Positions 30,159 to 39,239 of a DNA stretch of 64,000 bases are shown in pieces; positions within the stretch are counted from its first letter, which is position 1; each line of letters begins with the position of its first letter. The notes under the pieces were generated by a model. The model was not told the DNA's origin. It made no database searches and was given only the letters and a program-made list of their open reading frames with translations. This DNA comes from Pseudomonas sp. P8_229 (GTDB taxonomy: Bacteria; Pseudomonadota; Gammaproteobacteria; Pseudomonadales; Pseudomonadaceae), in contig NZ_CP125378.1 in assembly GCF_034008635.1 (NCBI RefSeq), forward strand, positions 5,084,501 through 5,148,500. The letters are read 5' to 3'. Both the position numbers and the translations under genes were made by a program.

Positions 30159-31525
30159 GGCTTGGCGGTGCCCGGCGCGGCGGCCAAGGCCGGTTTCGCG
30201 GCTTTCTCGACCTGATCCCAGACCCGCAGGAAGTTGCCGCCCCAGAGTTTGGCGATGTCGGCGTCCGAGTAGCCGCGCGAGATCAATTCGGCGGTGACGT
30301 TACGGATTTCGCCGACGTTCTCGAAGCCTTTGACGCCGCCACCTTCGTTGAAGTCGGAGCTGATGCCGACATGGTCGATGCCGATCTTGCGCACGGCGTA
30401 ATCGATGGCATCGCCCAGGTCCTTGAGGCTGGCTTTCGGCTCGCCTTCGAGAATCCCGTACAGGCGACTGGCGTACTGGCCGAACTTCTGCTCGGACCAC
30501 GCCGCGATGATCGGGTCGCCCGGCATCAGCGCCATTGCCAGGTTCGGCAGGGGCGGCAGGTCGAAGTCCTTGCGCATCTCGTTGAGCTTGTCCTGGGTTT
30601 GCTGGGTGAGCGGACGCAGGTACTGCGAGAACGCGACGATCTGCACCACGCCGCCGCTGTTTTTGATCAGCTGCATTTCCTTGTCGCTGAGGTTGCGCGG
30701 GATGTCGACCATCGCACGCGGCGCCGAATGCGAGGCCACCAGCGGGGTGCGACTCAGCTGTGCGACTTGCTCGAGGGCCTTGGTCGACATTTGCGAGACG
30801 TCGATGATCACGCCCAGGTCGTTGAGGCGCTTGACCGCTTGTTTGCCCAGATCCGAGAGGCCGTCGAGGGCGTCCGGCGAGTCATTGAGAAATGGCAGCG
30901 GCCGCGACGAATCCGCCCAGTCGTTGTTGCCGATGTAGCTGAAACCGAACATGCGCATGCCGCGCGCCGTCCACAGGTCCAGCAGGTTCAGATCATGGCC
31001 CAGCGGATAGGCGTTGAGCATGCTGATGAAAATCGCGAATTTGCCTTCACCGTGCAAGCGCCGGAAATCGTCCGGGGTGTAGGCGATGGCGACCTGATTG
31101 GGGTAGTCGCGGACCATGCCGGAGATGATCTTGAAACGGATTTCCTGCTGGTTGCGCGCCTCGTCGACGAAGCCGGGCGTCGGCTTGTGCGGGGCGTTCG
31201 GGCCGTTCCACATTTCCGGCCAGCCGAAGATGGTCAGCGCAGCGCCTGACAGGCGCCCACGGTTGGCCTTGGCCAGGTCGAACTGACCGTCGCCGTCCTT
31301 GTCGGCTTCGTGACCGTCGGTGCCGAAATTTTGCGTCAGGCTGACATGGCTGTCGAAGGAGAGCATGCGTTCGTGCAGCTCATCGGCCTGCTTCATGACT
31401 TTGACCGGGTAGCCGAGGTCGCCCTTGAACCAGTGGTGCCAAACGGCAAAGCCTGCGCCGGCGCTGATCGCCAGGGCCAACGGCAGGCCGATGAATAGAG
31501 CCTTTTTCGAACGTGGTTTTGTCAT
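30155..31525 (-). CDS. pvdM: Periplasmic dipeptidase-like PvdM
   Basis: This renal-dipeptidase (peptidase M19) family protein is required in the periplasm for oxidation of ferribactin to the chromophore, probably helping the tyrosinase PvdP. From ATG 31525 it has 456 aa. An N-terminal signal anchor (KKALFIGLPLALAISAGAG) precedes the family motifs SFDSHVSL, LPPLPNLAMAL and IDHVGISSDF. A second ATG two codons upstream (31531) is possible; I prefer 31525 because GAG lies at good distance. It is the first gene of pvdM-pvdN-pvdO-pvdE, with a perfect PvdS promoter at 31588-31611. Confidence 0.93.
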   Translation of the reverse strand: MTKPRSKKALFIGLPLALAISAGAGFAVWHHWFKGDLGYPVKVMKQADELHERMLSFDSHVSLTQNFGTDGHEADKDGDGQFDLAKANRGRLSGAALTIFGWPEMWNGPNAPHKPTPGFVDEARNQQEIRFKIISGMVRDYPNQVAIAYTPDDFRRLHGEGKFAIFISMLNAYPLGHDLNLLDLWTARGMRMFGFSYIGNNDWADSSRPLPFLNDSPDALDGLSDLGKQAVKRLNDLGVIIDVSQMSTKALEQVAQLSRTPLVASHSAPRAMVDIPRNLSDKEMQLIKNSGGVVQIVAFSQYLRPLTQQTQDKLNEMRKDFDLPPLPNLAMALMPGDPIIAAWSEQKFGQYASRLYGILEGEPKASLKDLGDAIDYAVRKIGIDHVGISSDFNEGGGVKGFENVGEIRNVTAELISRGYSDADIAKLWGGNFLRVWDQVEKAAKPALAAAPGTAKP

Positions 31526-31587
31526 TGCCATCTCAGTCAGGTTCGCCATCGAGGTGCAGGCGCGGGGGCCTTCGCTATCTGGGAAGA

Positions 31588-31611
31588 ACGAGTGATTGGC
31601 CGCAAAATTTA
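31588..31611 (-). promoter_or_regulatory. PvdS (iron starvation) promoter of pvdM operon
   Basis: On the minus strand this is TAAAT, then exactly 16 bases, then CGT, a perfect match to the iron-starvation box used by the sigma factor PvdS. It lies 63 bases before the pvdM start. Confidence 0.92.
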
Positions 31612-31618
31612 AGCCTGG

Positions 31619-31753
31619 CACTGTGGCGAGGGGGTTTATCCCCGATCGAGCGAGCGCTCGCAATGCCTGCGAGCGCTGTCCCTTCTGGCGTAGCCGCCAG
31701 CGTCGGATTGGAGTCGCTTTGCAACTCATCGGGGATGAATCCCCTCGCCACAG
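31619..31753. repeat. REP-type inverted repeat between pvdM and pvdP promoters
   Basis: CTGTGGCGAGGGGGTTTATC on the left pairs with GATGAATCCCCTCGCCACAG on the right. An inner palindrome (GCGAGCGCTCGC region) is included. It is a Pseudomonas REPIN-like element, separating the two divergent iron-starvation promoters. Confidence 0.85.
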
Positions 31754-31773
31754 GTCATCATCGTCGGGTGAGT

Positions 31774-31797
31774 TAAATTTGCCGGGGCAACAAACGT
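31774..31797 (+). promoter_or_regulatory. PvdS promoter of pvdP
   Basis: TAAAT at 31774-31778, 16 bases, then CGT at 31795-31797. It is a perfect iron-starvation box 46 bases before the pvdP start. Confidence 0.92.
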
Positions 31798-31842
31798 TCT
31801 AGCTTGGATAAAGCCTGCTTCATGGCTGACACAGGTAGGGCA

Positions 31843-33462
31843 ATGAAGATTTCTCGACGATGGTTCATGGCGGGCCTGGCGCTGACCGGCGCTGCCGTGC
31901 CTGCGGCGTATTTTGGGCATCGTGAATGGACGAAGCCGGATCCGACGATCACCCCGGGCGAAGCGTCTTTCGACGTCGCCGACAGGGCCGGGCAGCGCTT
32001 GGCCAATGCGTTGCGCGGGGTGTGGGATATCCGTTTCGAAGGTCGTGATGCAGGCCTCGAAGGTCTGCCGCTCAAGGGCCTGCAAGTGTTTCTCGACATC
32101 GGCCAGAAGGGGCGCGGCGTGTGCGGTTTTCTCGACACGCCCGAGCGCCTGCGTTCCGGCGAAACACCGCGGTACCGAATTCTAGGTGACCTCGCGGCAG
32201 CCGATGCGGCGAAACTGAGCTGGCGCCTGATCGGCGCCGATGGCCAGATCAGCTATGAGCTGGAGATGATCCTTGATGAGGTCTGGGCCGATTTCGGCAA
32301 TGCCGGCAGTGGCACGCTCAGCGGCAAGGCGTTACGCCTGGATCGGTCACTGGCTTTGCCGGCGCAGGACAACCACTTCGTCGCCGTCAAGCGGCTGTTT
32401 CCCGAAGCCCGCGAGCGCACGCCGCTCAACCCGACGTTGCTGGCGTGGCTGATCTCCCCCGAGCATCGACTGTTTCACCAGTTGTGGCATGCGACCCGGG
32501 ACAAGTGGCACAAATTGCCCGAAGACAAGCGCGAGGCCTTGCGTGGCATTGGCTGGCAGCCCGGCCCGCGCGACAAGGAGCGCGATGCGCGTGGCCCACG
32601 CAAGGATCGCAATGGCTCGGGCGTGGACTTTTTCTTCATGCACCGGCACATGCTCGGGACGGCGCGCTCGATGCAGGATCTGCCGTCCTGGGCGTTTTTC
32701 CCGCTGCCGCAGCCGGAGCTGATCCGCGACCGCGTCGGCTTTGCCCGCTATTTCGACAATCACGATGGCACGGCCTTGCCGCCGACCTGGACAGCTACGG
32801 GCGATGACGAATTCAGTCAGTGGGTCAGCGACATCAAGACTGCCGAGACCTACGAAAGCAACTTCCAGGTCTGGGAGTCGCAGTACCGCGATCCGGCGTA
32901 CCTGGCCCGGCTCACCCTCGGCCAGTTCGGCTCCGAAGTCGAGTTGGGCCTGCATGACTGGCTGCACATGCGCTGGGCCTCAGTGCCGCGTGATCCCTCC
33001 AGCGGTCAGCCGGTGCCGTTTGCCCGCGATCCGGCGGACTTCGCTGCCCGCTGGTACAACGCCGAAAACGACTTCCTTGGCGATCCGTTTTCTTCCCACG
33101 TCAACCCGACGTTCTGGCATTTCCATGGCTGGATCGATGATCGCATCGAGGACTGGTTCCGCGCTCACGAGCGGTTCCATCCGGGTGAAGTCACGCGGCT
33201 GCAGGTCAGTGGCGTGCCATGGTTTGCCCCGGGGCGCTGGGTAGAAGTCGATGACCCGTGGCTTGGGCCGATCACCCATGGCTGCAGCACCACGCCGGGG
33301 CTGCAGATGGGCAAGACGGTGGAGATGGATCCGGAAACCATGAAGCTGGCGCTGCGCATCACCTTTATCACCGACGAGGAAAAACTCGCCGGTCTGTTCC
33401 GTCGCGTGCCGCAGCGGCCATGGTATGCGCGCAATCTGAAAGCCAAGTCCAGTCCGGCTTAA
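31843..33462 (+). CDS. pvdP: Pyoverdine tyrosinase PvdP
   Basis: This periplasmic copper tyrosinase oxidises ferribactin and closes the dihydroxyquinoline chromophore. It has 539 aa with a twin-arginine signal (SRRWFMAG, residues 4-11). Candidate copper ligands are His clusters at about 208/212/216, 267/269 (HRH), 371/375 (LHDWLH) and 419/426/428 (HVNPTFWHFH). A tyrosine near the C-terminus (RPWYARN) could be the lid residue known from PAO1 PvdP. I chose ATG 31843 because AGGG stands just before it and the Tat motif then falls near the N-terminus; ATG 31822 and 31804 are also open. It is a single-gene unit, divergent from pvdM, with its own PvdS box. Confidence 0.95.
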   Translation: MKISRRWFMAGLALTGAAVPAAYFGHREWTKPDPTITPGEASFDVADRAGQRLANALRGVWDIRFEGRDAGLEGLPLKGLQVFLDIGQKGRGVCGFLDTPERLRSGETPRYRILGDLAAADAAKLSWRLIGADGQISYELEMILDEVWADFGNAGSGTLSGKALRLDRSLALPAQDNHFVAVKRLFPEARERTPLNPTLLAWLISPEHRLFHQLWHATRDKWHKLPEDKREALRGIGWQPGPRDKERDARGPRKDRNGSGVDFFFMHRHMLGTARSMQDLPSWAFFPLPQPELIRDRVGFARYFDNHDGTALPPTWTATGDDEFSQWVSDIKTAETYESNFQVWESQYRDPAYLARLTLGQFGSEVELGLHDWLHMRWASVPRDPSSGQPVPFARDPADFAARWYNAENDFLGDPFSSHVNPTFWHFHGWIDDRIEDWFRAHERFHPGEVTRLQVSGVPWFAPGRWVEVDDPWLGPITHGCSTTPGLQMGKTVEMDPETMKLALRITFITDEEKLAGLFRRVPQRPWYARNLKAKSSPA

Positions 33463-33478
33463 GCACCGCGTTATCGTT

Positions 33479-33737
33479 CTTCGCGAGCAAGCCCGCTCCC
33501 ACAGGTTTGATGTCAGACCACAATGTCTGAGCTGACCACAACCTCCTGTAGGAGCGCATTCCTTCTGAGGGAACGCGATCAAATGTGGGAGCGAGCCTGC
33601 TCGCGAAAGCGCCCGATCAGTCGACATCATCTTGCCCGAGCCGCCGCCACCGCGAGCAGGCTCACTCCTACATGAGAGCGCATTCCTTCTGAGGGAACGC
33701 GATCAAATGTGGGGGCGAGCCTGCTTGCGAAAGCGAT
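33479..33737. repeat. REP cluster with a 58-bp direct repeat
   Basis: This stretch fills the gap between the convergent pvdP and opmQ genes. It contains several REP palindromes (GCGAGCAAGCCCGCTCCCAC and variants) and a direct repeat of about 58 bases at 33556-33613 and 33679-33736 (GCGCATTCCTTCTGAGGGAA at its start). No gene or strong poly-T terminator is visible; the REP hairpins may serve as 3' ends. Confidence 0.88.
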
Positions 33738-33753
33738 CCGTCGGGCGCAGCCA

Positions 33754-35145
33754 TTACAAAGTCTGCCACCCACCGCCAAGTGCCTTGTACAAGGCGATGC
33801 TGGCTTGCATCCGCGCCAGGCGCAGTTGCACGCTCTGGTCCTGCGCCGCATACAGTGTGCGCTGGGTTTCGAGGACGCTCAGCAAGTCTTCTGCACCGGC
33901 CTGGTAACGGCTTTGGGCGATGTCGAATGCGGTCTGCGCCTGATTCAGTTCTTCGCTCTGCCACTGACGCTGGCGATCCAGCCCGCGAATGCTGTTCAGG
34001 GCTTTTTCCACGTCGGCGAAACCATTGATGATCGCGCCGCGATAGGTCTCCAGCAGTTCCTCCTGACGAGCCTTGGCCTTGTCGCGTTCGGCGCTCAGGC
34101 GGCCATTGTTGAAAATCGGTGCAACCAGACCGGCCGTGAGGTTGTAGAACGGGTTGCGCAGCAGGTCATCGAACTGGTTGGCACCCGAGCCGAGCTGGGC
34201 GGTCAGGGTCAGCTTCGGCAGCATGGCGGCACGGGCGACCTTGACGTCCGCTTCGGCGGCGGCCAGTTGCGCCTCGGCGCGGGCGATGTCCGGACGGCGG
34301 CTGAGCAACTCACTGGGCACGCCGGCATCGATCGGTGGCCACTGCAGTTGCGCGAAGGAAGCCTGCGGCGACACCTGCTGCACCGGTCGGCCGAGCAGGG
34401 CGGCGAGGCCGATCAACGCGTCCTCGGCCTGTTGCTGCACCCGTGGCAATTGCCATTGCTGGGCGGCGACCAGGCTTTTCTGCTGGGCCAGTTCCAGGGC
34501 GGTGGCCGAGCCTGCCTCGAAGCGGGTCTGCACCAGTTTCAATACGCTCTGCGCGTTGGCCAGATTCAATTCGGCGATGCGCCTTTGTTCACGCAGGGAC
34601 AAGGTTTGCGCATAGCTGTTGGCGACCCCGCTGAACAGCGTCAGTTCGACGGTCGCCCGATCGAATTCACTGGCTTGCAGGCTGAATTGCGCGCTGTCGC
34701 GAGCGGCGCGATTGCCGCCCCAGAAGTCGACCTCGTAAGTGGCACTGAGGTTGCTGTCGAAATAGTCCACGGCCTTGTTGCTGCTGTTGGTGTCCAGTTG
34801 GCTGTAGCCGCTGCCGCGCAGCAGTTTCTGTCGGTTGGCATTGAGGCCGGCCTTGACCTCGGGCAGCAGCGAACCACCGGCAATCACCGTTGCGGCCTGG
34901 GCCTGACGCACGCGGGCGACGGCAGCGGCGAGGTCGAAACTGCCCAGGCGTGCCTGCTCGATCAGGCGGTCGAGTTCGGGGCTGCCGAACTGTGTCCACC
35001 ACTGTGGATCAATGCGTGCGACGCTGGCGGCATGGGGTGATTGCCAGGCGGCCGGCGCTTGTACGCCGCTGTCTGGACGCTGTACGGGACTGCCGCAGGC
35101 GCTGAGGAACAGGCACACGGTCAACAGGCTGAGACGCGGTTTCAT
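33754..35145 (-). CDS. opmQ: Outer-membrane factor OpmQ of the PvdRT-OpmQ efflux pump
   Basis: This RND/MacAB-type outer-membrane channel lipoprotein (NodT/OprM family) recycles and secretes pyoverdine with PvdR and PvdT. It has 463 aa from ATG 35145, with a lipoprotein signal and lipobox (LFLSACG, Cys near residue 17). Two outer-membrane-efflux repeats follow, with RPDIARAEAQLAAAEADV in the second half. A GTG at 35160 overlapping pvdT is open, but the ATG places the lipobox normally. The start is seven bases after the pvdT stop, and it is the last gene of the operon. Confidence 0.94.
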   Translation of the reverse strand: MKPRLSLLTVCLFLSACGSPVQRPDSGVQAPAAWQSPHAASVARIDPQWWTQFGSPELDRLIEQARLGSFDLAAAVARVRQAQAATVIAGGSLLPEVKAGLNANRQKLLRGSGYSQLDTNSSNKAVDYFDSNLSATYEVDFWGGNRAARDSAQFSLQASEFDRATVELTLFSGVANSYAQTLSLREQRRIAELNLANAQSVLKLVQTRFEAGSATALELAQQKSLVAAQQWQLPRVQQQAEDALIGLAALLGRPVQQVSPQASFAQLQWPPIDAGVPSELLSRRPDIARAEAQLAAAEADVKVARAAMLPKLTLTAQLGSGANQFDDLLRNPFYNLTAGLVAPIFNNGRLSAERDKAKARQEELLETYRGAIINGFADVEKALNSIRGLDRQRQWQSEELNQAQTAFDIAQSRYQAGAEDLLSVLETQRTLYAAQDQSVQLRLARMQASIALYKALGGGWQTL

Positions 35146-35152
35146 AGGTCGA

Positions 35153-37126
35153 TCATTCACTGGTAAGAGCCGTGACCGGGTCGAGCCGGGCAGCTTTGCG
35201 GGCAGGCATGAAGCCGAAGACAACACCGGTGACCAGGGCGCAGCCGAACGCGCCGAGTACCGCCATCAAGGAAAAGGCCACGGCCACTTCGCTGAGGATC
35301 AGCACGCCGCCGACGATCAGCGCCAGGGCGATCCCGGCAATGCCGCCGACCACCGAGAGCATCACCGCTTCGGTGAGAAACTGGCGCAGGATGTCGCGTT
35401 GGCGGGCGCCGGTAGCCATGCGAATGCCGATCTCGCGAGTACGCTCGCGTACGGTCATGAGCATGATGTTCATCACGCCGATGCCGCCGACCAGCAGCGA
35501 GATCGCGGCAATCGAACCGAGCATCAGCGACAGGGTGTTCTGGGTGCGCGCTTCGGCCTGGATCATCGCGGCGTTGTTGGTCAGTTCGAAATCCTTCTTG
35601 CCGTTGTGCAGGCGCAGCATCAGTTGCTCAATGGCCTGCTCGGTGTCCTTGACCTTGCGCGCGTCGGCGGCGGCGATGGCCACGTATTCCGGATTGCGTG
35701 TGCCGAACAGCCTGACGCTGGCTGCCGAATAAGGGATGGCGATGCGATTGTCGCTGTCGGAGTCGCCGGAGCTGGCGCCTTTTTCCGCCAGCACGCCGAC
35801 CACCTGGAACGGCACATTCTCGATCAGGATGTATTGGCCGATCGGGTTGAGCACATCCTTGAGCAGTTTGCTCCGGACTTTGTGGCCGATCACCGCGACG
35901 GCTGCGGCATTCTGCTCGTCGGCTTCAGTGAAATAGCTGCCTTGCACCACCGGCCAGTTGAAGATCGCCGGGAAGTTTGTGTCGTTACCGCCCACGTAAC
36001 TCAGGTGGTCGGCATTGCCGTATCGCACGCCGGCTTCGGCACCGTTGACCGGCATGATCCGCTGGACTTGCGGCAGGCTGGCCAGTGCATGCACATCGTC
36101 CAGCGTGATGATCCCTGGCGGTGTACGCGGATTGGGCGCCGAGCCACTCAGATAAATGATGTTCGAACCGAACGCGCCCATCTGTGCCATCACCTGGCGT
36201 TTGCTGCCTTCGCCGACCGCCAGCATGACCACCACCGACGCCACGCCGATGATGATCCCGAGCAAGGTCAGTGCGGTGCGAAAGCGGTTGATCCACATCA
36301 CCCGCCATGCCGCGTGCAGGGCATCGACCAATTCACCTTTCCAGGCACCGGTGGCTTCCGCGCCCACGGCCAGACGCTTGCGCAGATCGACCGCTTGCAG
36401 GGCGCCGGGGTTGGCGCTGGTCTGCGCTTCGGGATTGTCCCGGGCGCTATCGCTGATGATCAGGCCGTCGCGAATTTCGATGATGCGCTTGGCCCGGGCC
36501 GCGACTTCGCGGTCGTGGGTGATGAGGATCACCACGTGGCCCTGGCTCGCCAGTTCGTCGAGCAGCGCCATCACCTCTTTGCCGCTGTGGCTGTCGAGGG
36601 CGCCGGTGGGTTCGTCGGCGAGAATAATGTGGCCGCCGTTCATCAGCGCCCGGGCAATCGACACCCGTTGCTGCTGACCGCCGGACAACTGATGCGGGCG
36701 GTTGCCGGTGCGCGAGGCCAGGCCGAGACGGTCGAGCAGGGCGGCAGCGCGGGCGTGACGTTCGGCGGCGGGAGTGCCGGCATAGATAGCCGGCATCTCG
36801 ACGTTTTCCTGGGCCGAGCCGGACGGAATCAGGTGATAACCCTGAAACACAAAACCGAAGGCTTCGCGGCGTAGCCAGGCCAGCTCGTCGCTGTCGAGGC
36901 CGGCGACGTTTTCCCCGGCAAAACGGTACTCGCCGGACGTTGGGCGGTCGAGGCAGCCGAGGATGTTCATCAGGGTCGATTTACCGGAGCCGGAAGCGCC
37001 GACAATCGCCACGAACTCACCGGCGTGGATCGACAGGTCGATACCGCGCAGCACGTGAACCTCGGGGGCGTCGCCGCCACCGTAGGATTTGCGGATGTCC
37101 TGCAGGTCGATCAGAGGCGTTTGCAT
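35153..37126 (-). CDS. pvdT: PvdT, MacB-type ABC transporter of pyoverdine efflux
   Basis: This inner-membrane ABC protein of 657 aa combines an N-terminal ATPase with a MacB/FtsX-type permease. The ATPase shows Walker [10 protein letters not shown] near residue 44, signature LSGGQQQR near 147 and Walker [14 protein letters not shown] near 167. The permease has a first helix near residue 285, a large periplasmic domain and three C-terminal helices. It works with PvdR and OpmQ to export recycled pyoverdine from the periplasm. The ATG directly abuts the pvdR stop, so translation is coupled. Confidence 0.95.
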   Translation of the reverse strand: MQTPLIDLQDIRKSYGGGDAPEVHVLRGIDLSIHAGEFVAIVGASGSGKSTLMNILGCLDRPTSGEYRFAGENVAGLDSDELAWLRREAFGFVFQGYHLIPSGSAQENVEMPAIYAGTPAAERHARAAALLDRLGLASRTGNRPHQLSGGQQQRVSIARALMNGGHIILADEPTGALDSHSGKEVMALLDELASQGHVVILITHDREVAARAKRIIEIRDGLIISDSARDNPEAQTSANPGALQAVDLRKRLAVGAEATGAWKGELVDALHAAWRVMWINRFRTALTLLGIIIGVASVVVMLAVGEGSKRQVMAQMGAFGSNIIYLSGSAPNPRTPPGIITLDDVHALASLPQVQRIMPVNGAEAGVRYGNADHLSYVGGNDTNFPAIFNWPVVQGSYFTEADEQNAAAVAVIGHKVRSKLLKDVLNPIGQYILIENVPFQVVGVLAEKGASSGDSDSDNRIAIPYSAASVRLFGTRNPEYVAIAAADARKVKDTEQAIEQLMLRLHNGKKDFELTNNAAMIQAEARTQNTLSLMLGSIAAISLLVGGIGVMNIMLMTVRERTREIGIRMATGARQRDILRQFLTEAVMLSVVGGIAGIALALIVGGVLILSEVAVAFSLMAVLGAFGCALVTGVVFGFMPARKAARLDPVTALTSE

Positions 37127-38299
37127 TCAGCCCCCGTTGCCGTCGGCCGGGCCAATCAACAGATGATCGCCTTCGTTGAGGCCGTCGACAATCTGCACCT
37201 TGAGCCGGTCGCTAATCCCGGTGCGCACCTCGCGCTGCTGGATGTCGCCATTGGCAGCGATTACCTGCGCGGTCTGCAGGTTGGCGGTGGTGCTGCCCTG
37301 CAAGGCGACGACCGGCGCGGTGAGCACACCTTTGGCCTGGTCGGCGACGAAAAACACCTGGGTGGTCATCTCCGCCATCAAGGCGTTGTCGGCGTTATCG
37401 ACGTCGAGCAGCACGGTGTACAACACCACGCGCGCGCTGCCGCTTTTGCTGGTGCTGGCCGGGCTGCCGCCGCCCTGGCTGGTCTGGTCCAGCGGCTTGG
37501 GCGGCACCGGCAGAATCTGCCGCACGGTGCTGCTCCAGCGTCGCTGGCCGCCGCTGAGGGTGGTGAAGTAGGCGGTCATGCCCGGTTTGACGTGGCCGAT
37601 GTCGGCCTCGGACACCTCGGCCCACACCGTCATCGGCGACAGTTTGGCGATGCGCAGGATCAGCGGTGTCTGTTGTTGCGCGTTGAGGGTCTGGCCTTCG
37701 CGGGCGTCGAGGGCGACCACGGTGCCGGCCATCGGCGCGTAGATCCGGGTGTAGCCGAGTTCGGCCTGATCGCTGCGCAGGCTGGCTTCAGCCTGGCGGA
37801 TCTGCGCCTGGAACATGTCGATGCGCGCCTGCGTGGCTTTCAGTTCGGCGCGTGCGGTCTGCACGTCTTCGTCACGGGTAGCGCCGCCGGCGGCCAGATG
37901 CTGCTGACGCTGGTACTTCTGTTGCGCCAGCTCATGCTGGGCGCGTTGTTCCTGCAATTGCGCCTTGAGGTTTTCGATGGAGAAGCGCCCGGCATCGAGT
38001 TTGGCTTTCTGCGTGGACGGATCGATTTCCACCAGCAACTGGCCTTCCTTGACCACATCACCGACTTCCACGTGGATTTTCTGGATCTGCCCGGAGGCCT
38101 GCGCACCGACATCCACATAACGTCGCGGTTGCAGGGTGCCCAGCGCGGTGACGCTGCTTTCGATGTCGCCACGGGTGACTTGCACGGTGGCGAAGCGGTC
38201 CCGGCCCGGCGGCATGATTTGCCACGCGGCGTAGGCAACAACGGGGATCAGACAAAGGACTACGAGCAGGGCGCGTCGGGCGGGGCGGGGACGTTTCAT
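37127..38299 (-). CDS. pvdR: PvdR, periplasmic adaptor of pyoverdine efflux
   Basis: This membrane-fusion (MacA/HlyD) protein of 390 aa, close to PAO1 PvdR, links PvdT to OpmQ. It has an N-terminal membrane anchor (ALLVVLCLIPVVAYAAW), a lipoyl-type half (QASGQIQKIHVEVGDVV), a coiled-coil hairpin (about residues 95-170) and beta-barrel regions. ATG 38299 was chosen over an open upstream start at 38443 because of the anchor position and family length. It is the first gene of pvdR-pvdT-opmQ, with a PvdS promoter at 38409-38432. Confidence 0.94.
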   Translation of the reverse strand: MKRPRPARRALLVVLCLIPVVAYAAWQIMPPGRDRFATVQVTRGDIESSVTALGTLQPRRYVDVGAQASGQIQKIHVEVGDVVKEGQLLVEIDPSTQKAKLDAGRFSIENLKAQLQEQRAQHELAQQKYQRQQHLAAGGATRDEDVQTARAELKATQARIDMFQAQIRQAEASLRSDQAELGYTRIYAPMAGTVVALDAREGQTLNAQQQTPLILRIAKLSPMTVWAEVSEADIGHVKPGMTAYFTTLSGGQRRWSSTVRQILPVPPKPLDQTSQGGGSPASTSKSGSARVVLYTVLLDVDNADNALMAEMTTQVFFVADQAKGVLTAPVVALQGSTTANLQTAQVIAANGDIQQREVRTGISDRLKVQIVDGLNEGDHLLIGPADGNGG

Positions 38300-38408
38300 G
38301 CAGGGTTCCGGCCAGTGGAATTCGGCCCGTCGTTCGGCTGCACGCAGAAGGCGGGCAGCCGCTGAACGCTGTCGCAGGGCGCGACAGACACGGGGAGCTG
38401 TCCTGTAA

Positions 38409-38432
38409 ACGATGAAAGCAGAAGGGAATTTA
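38409..38432 (-). promoter_or_regulatory. PvdS promoter of pvdRT-opmQ
   Basis: On the minus strand this is TAAAT, 16 bases, CGT, a perfect iron-starvation box about 110 bases before pvdR. Confidence 0.9.
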
Positions 38433-38506
38433 AGCGAAGACACAGGATGTTACAGGTATAGAACGGCACTATTTAGCGGGCAACGACAAACGCCACTTTA
38501 AATCTA

Positions 38507-38525
38507 TATGAGAATTACTATAAAT
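38507..38525 (+). promoter_or_regulatory. Candidate Fur box of fpvI
   Basis: TATGAGAATTACTATAAAT matches about 14 of 19 positions of a Fur consensus (TGAGAAT core). It lies about 100 bases before the sigma factor start, in the region between the divergent pvdR and fpvI genes. This fits the known Fur control of iron-starvation sigma genes. Confidence 0.65.
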
Positions 38526-38622
38526 TACGTGCCTCAAGTTGCCACTATCTTGCTACCCGTGTTTGCGGGGCCGTCGATCAGTGTGCTCAAGGATCGAATC
38601 CGCATCGAAGCGGCCGGGAGTC

Positions 38623-39105
38623 ATGTTGGAAAACTACTATCGCGAGCTGGTGTGTTTCCTGAACGCCAAGCTCGGCAACCGTCAGGTCGCCGAAGATGTG
38701 GTGCATGACGCTTATGTGCGGGTTCTGGAGCGTTCCAGCGACACGCCGATCGAGCAGCCCCGGGCCTTTCTTTATCGCACGGCGTTGAATCTGGTCATCG
38801 ACGATCATCGGCGTAACGCCTTGCGCCAGGTCGAACCGCTGGAAGTGCTCGACAGCGAAGAGCGCTATTTCACCCCGTCGCCCCACGGCACCCTCGATCA
38901 CGGCCAGCGTCTGGAGATGCTGCAGCGCGCACTGGCAGAGCTGTCGCCGCTGTGCCGCGACAGTTTTCTGCTGCGCAAGATCGAAGGCCTGTCGCACCCA
39001 CAGATCGCCGAACACCTGGGCATTTCCAAGGCGCTGGTGGAAAAGCACATCGTCAATGCGATGAAGCATTGCCGCCTGCGCATCAAGCAATGGGATGCCC
39101 ATTGA
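38623..39105 (+). CDS. fpvI: ECF sigma factor FpvI
   Basis: This extracytoplasmic-function sigma factor of 160 aa directs transcription of the receptor gene fpvA. Region 2 is visible in AEDVVHDAYVRVLERS (about residues 22-37) and PRAFLYRTALNLVIDDHRR. Region 4 is in LPLCRDSF-type context with GLSHPQIAEHLGISKALVEK (about 125-145). The ATG at 38623 gives the family length; GGGAG precedes it closely. Its place between pvdR and pvdA matches fpvI in PAO1, and the sequence is unlike PvdS. The anti-sigma gene fpvR, normally adjacent in PAO1, is absent from this gap. Confidence 0.9.
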   Translation: MLENYYRELVCFLNAKLGNRQVAEDVVHDAYVRVLERSSDTPIEQPRAFLYRTALNLVIDDHRRNALRQVEPLEVLDSEERYFTPSPHGTLDHGQRLEMLQRALAELSPLCRDSFLLRKIEGLSHPQIAEHLGISKALVEKHIVNAMKHCRLRIKQWDAH

Positions 39106-39116
39106 GCCGACATCGT

Positions 39117-39140
39117 TAAATTTTATTTCACTGTCCTCGT
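39117..39140 (+). promoter_or_regulatory. PvdS promoter of pvdA
   Basis: TAAAT at 39117-39121, 16 bases, CGT at 39138-39140. This perfect iron-starvation box begins 12 bases after the fpvI stop and gives a leader of about 100 bases before pvdA. Confidence 0.93.
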
Positions 39141-39239
39141 TCCTACTCAACAGACGACCTGCTGTCCTGCTCAAGGCCGGTCAGGTCACTTAGGCTCTCC
39201 TTTCCCCTTGTTGAGGGGTTCATCCAGAGGACACTGGAA

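Noticed and set aside
38539..39105. Sigma factor as PvdS
   Set aside because: Length of 160 aa and position between pvdR and pvdA fit FpvI; the PvdS N-terminal sequence is not seen.
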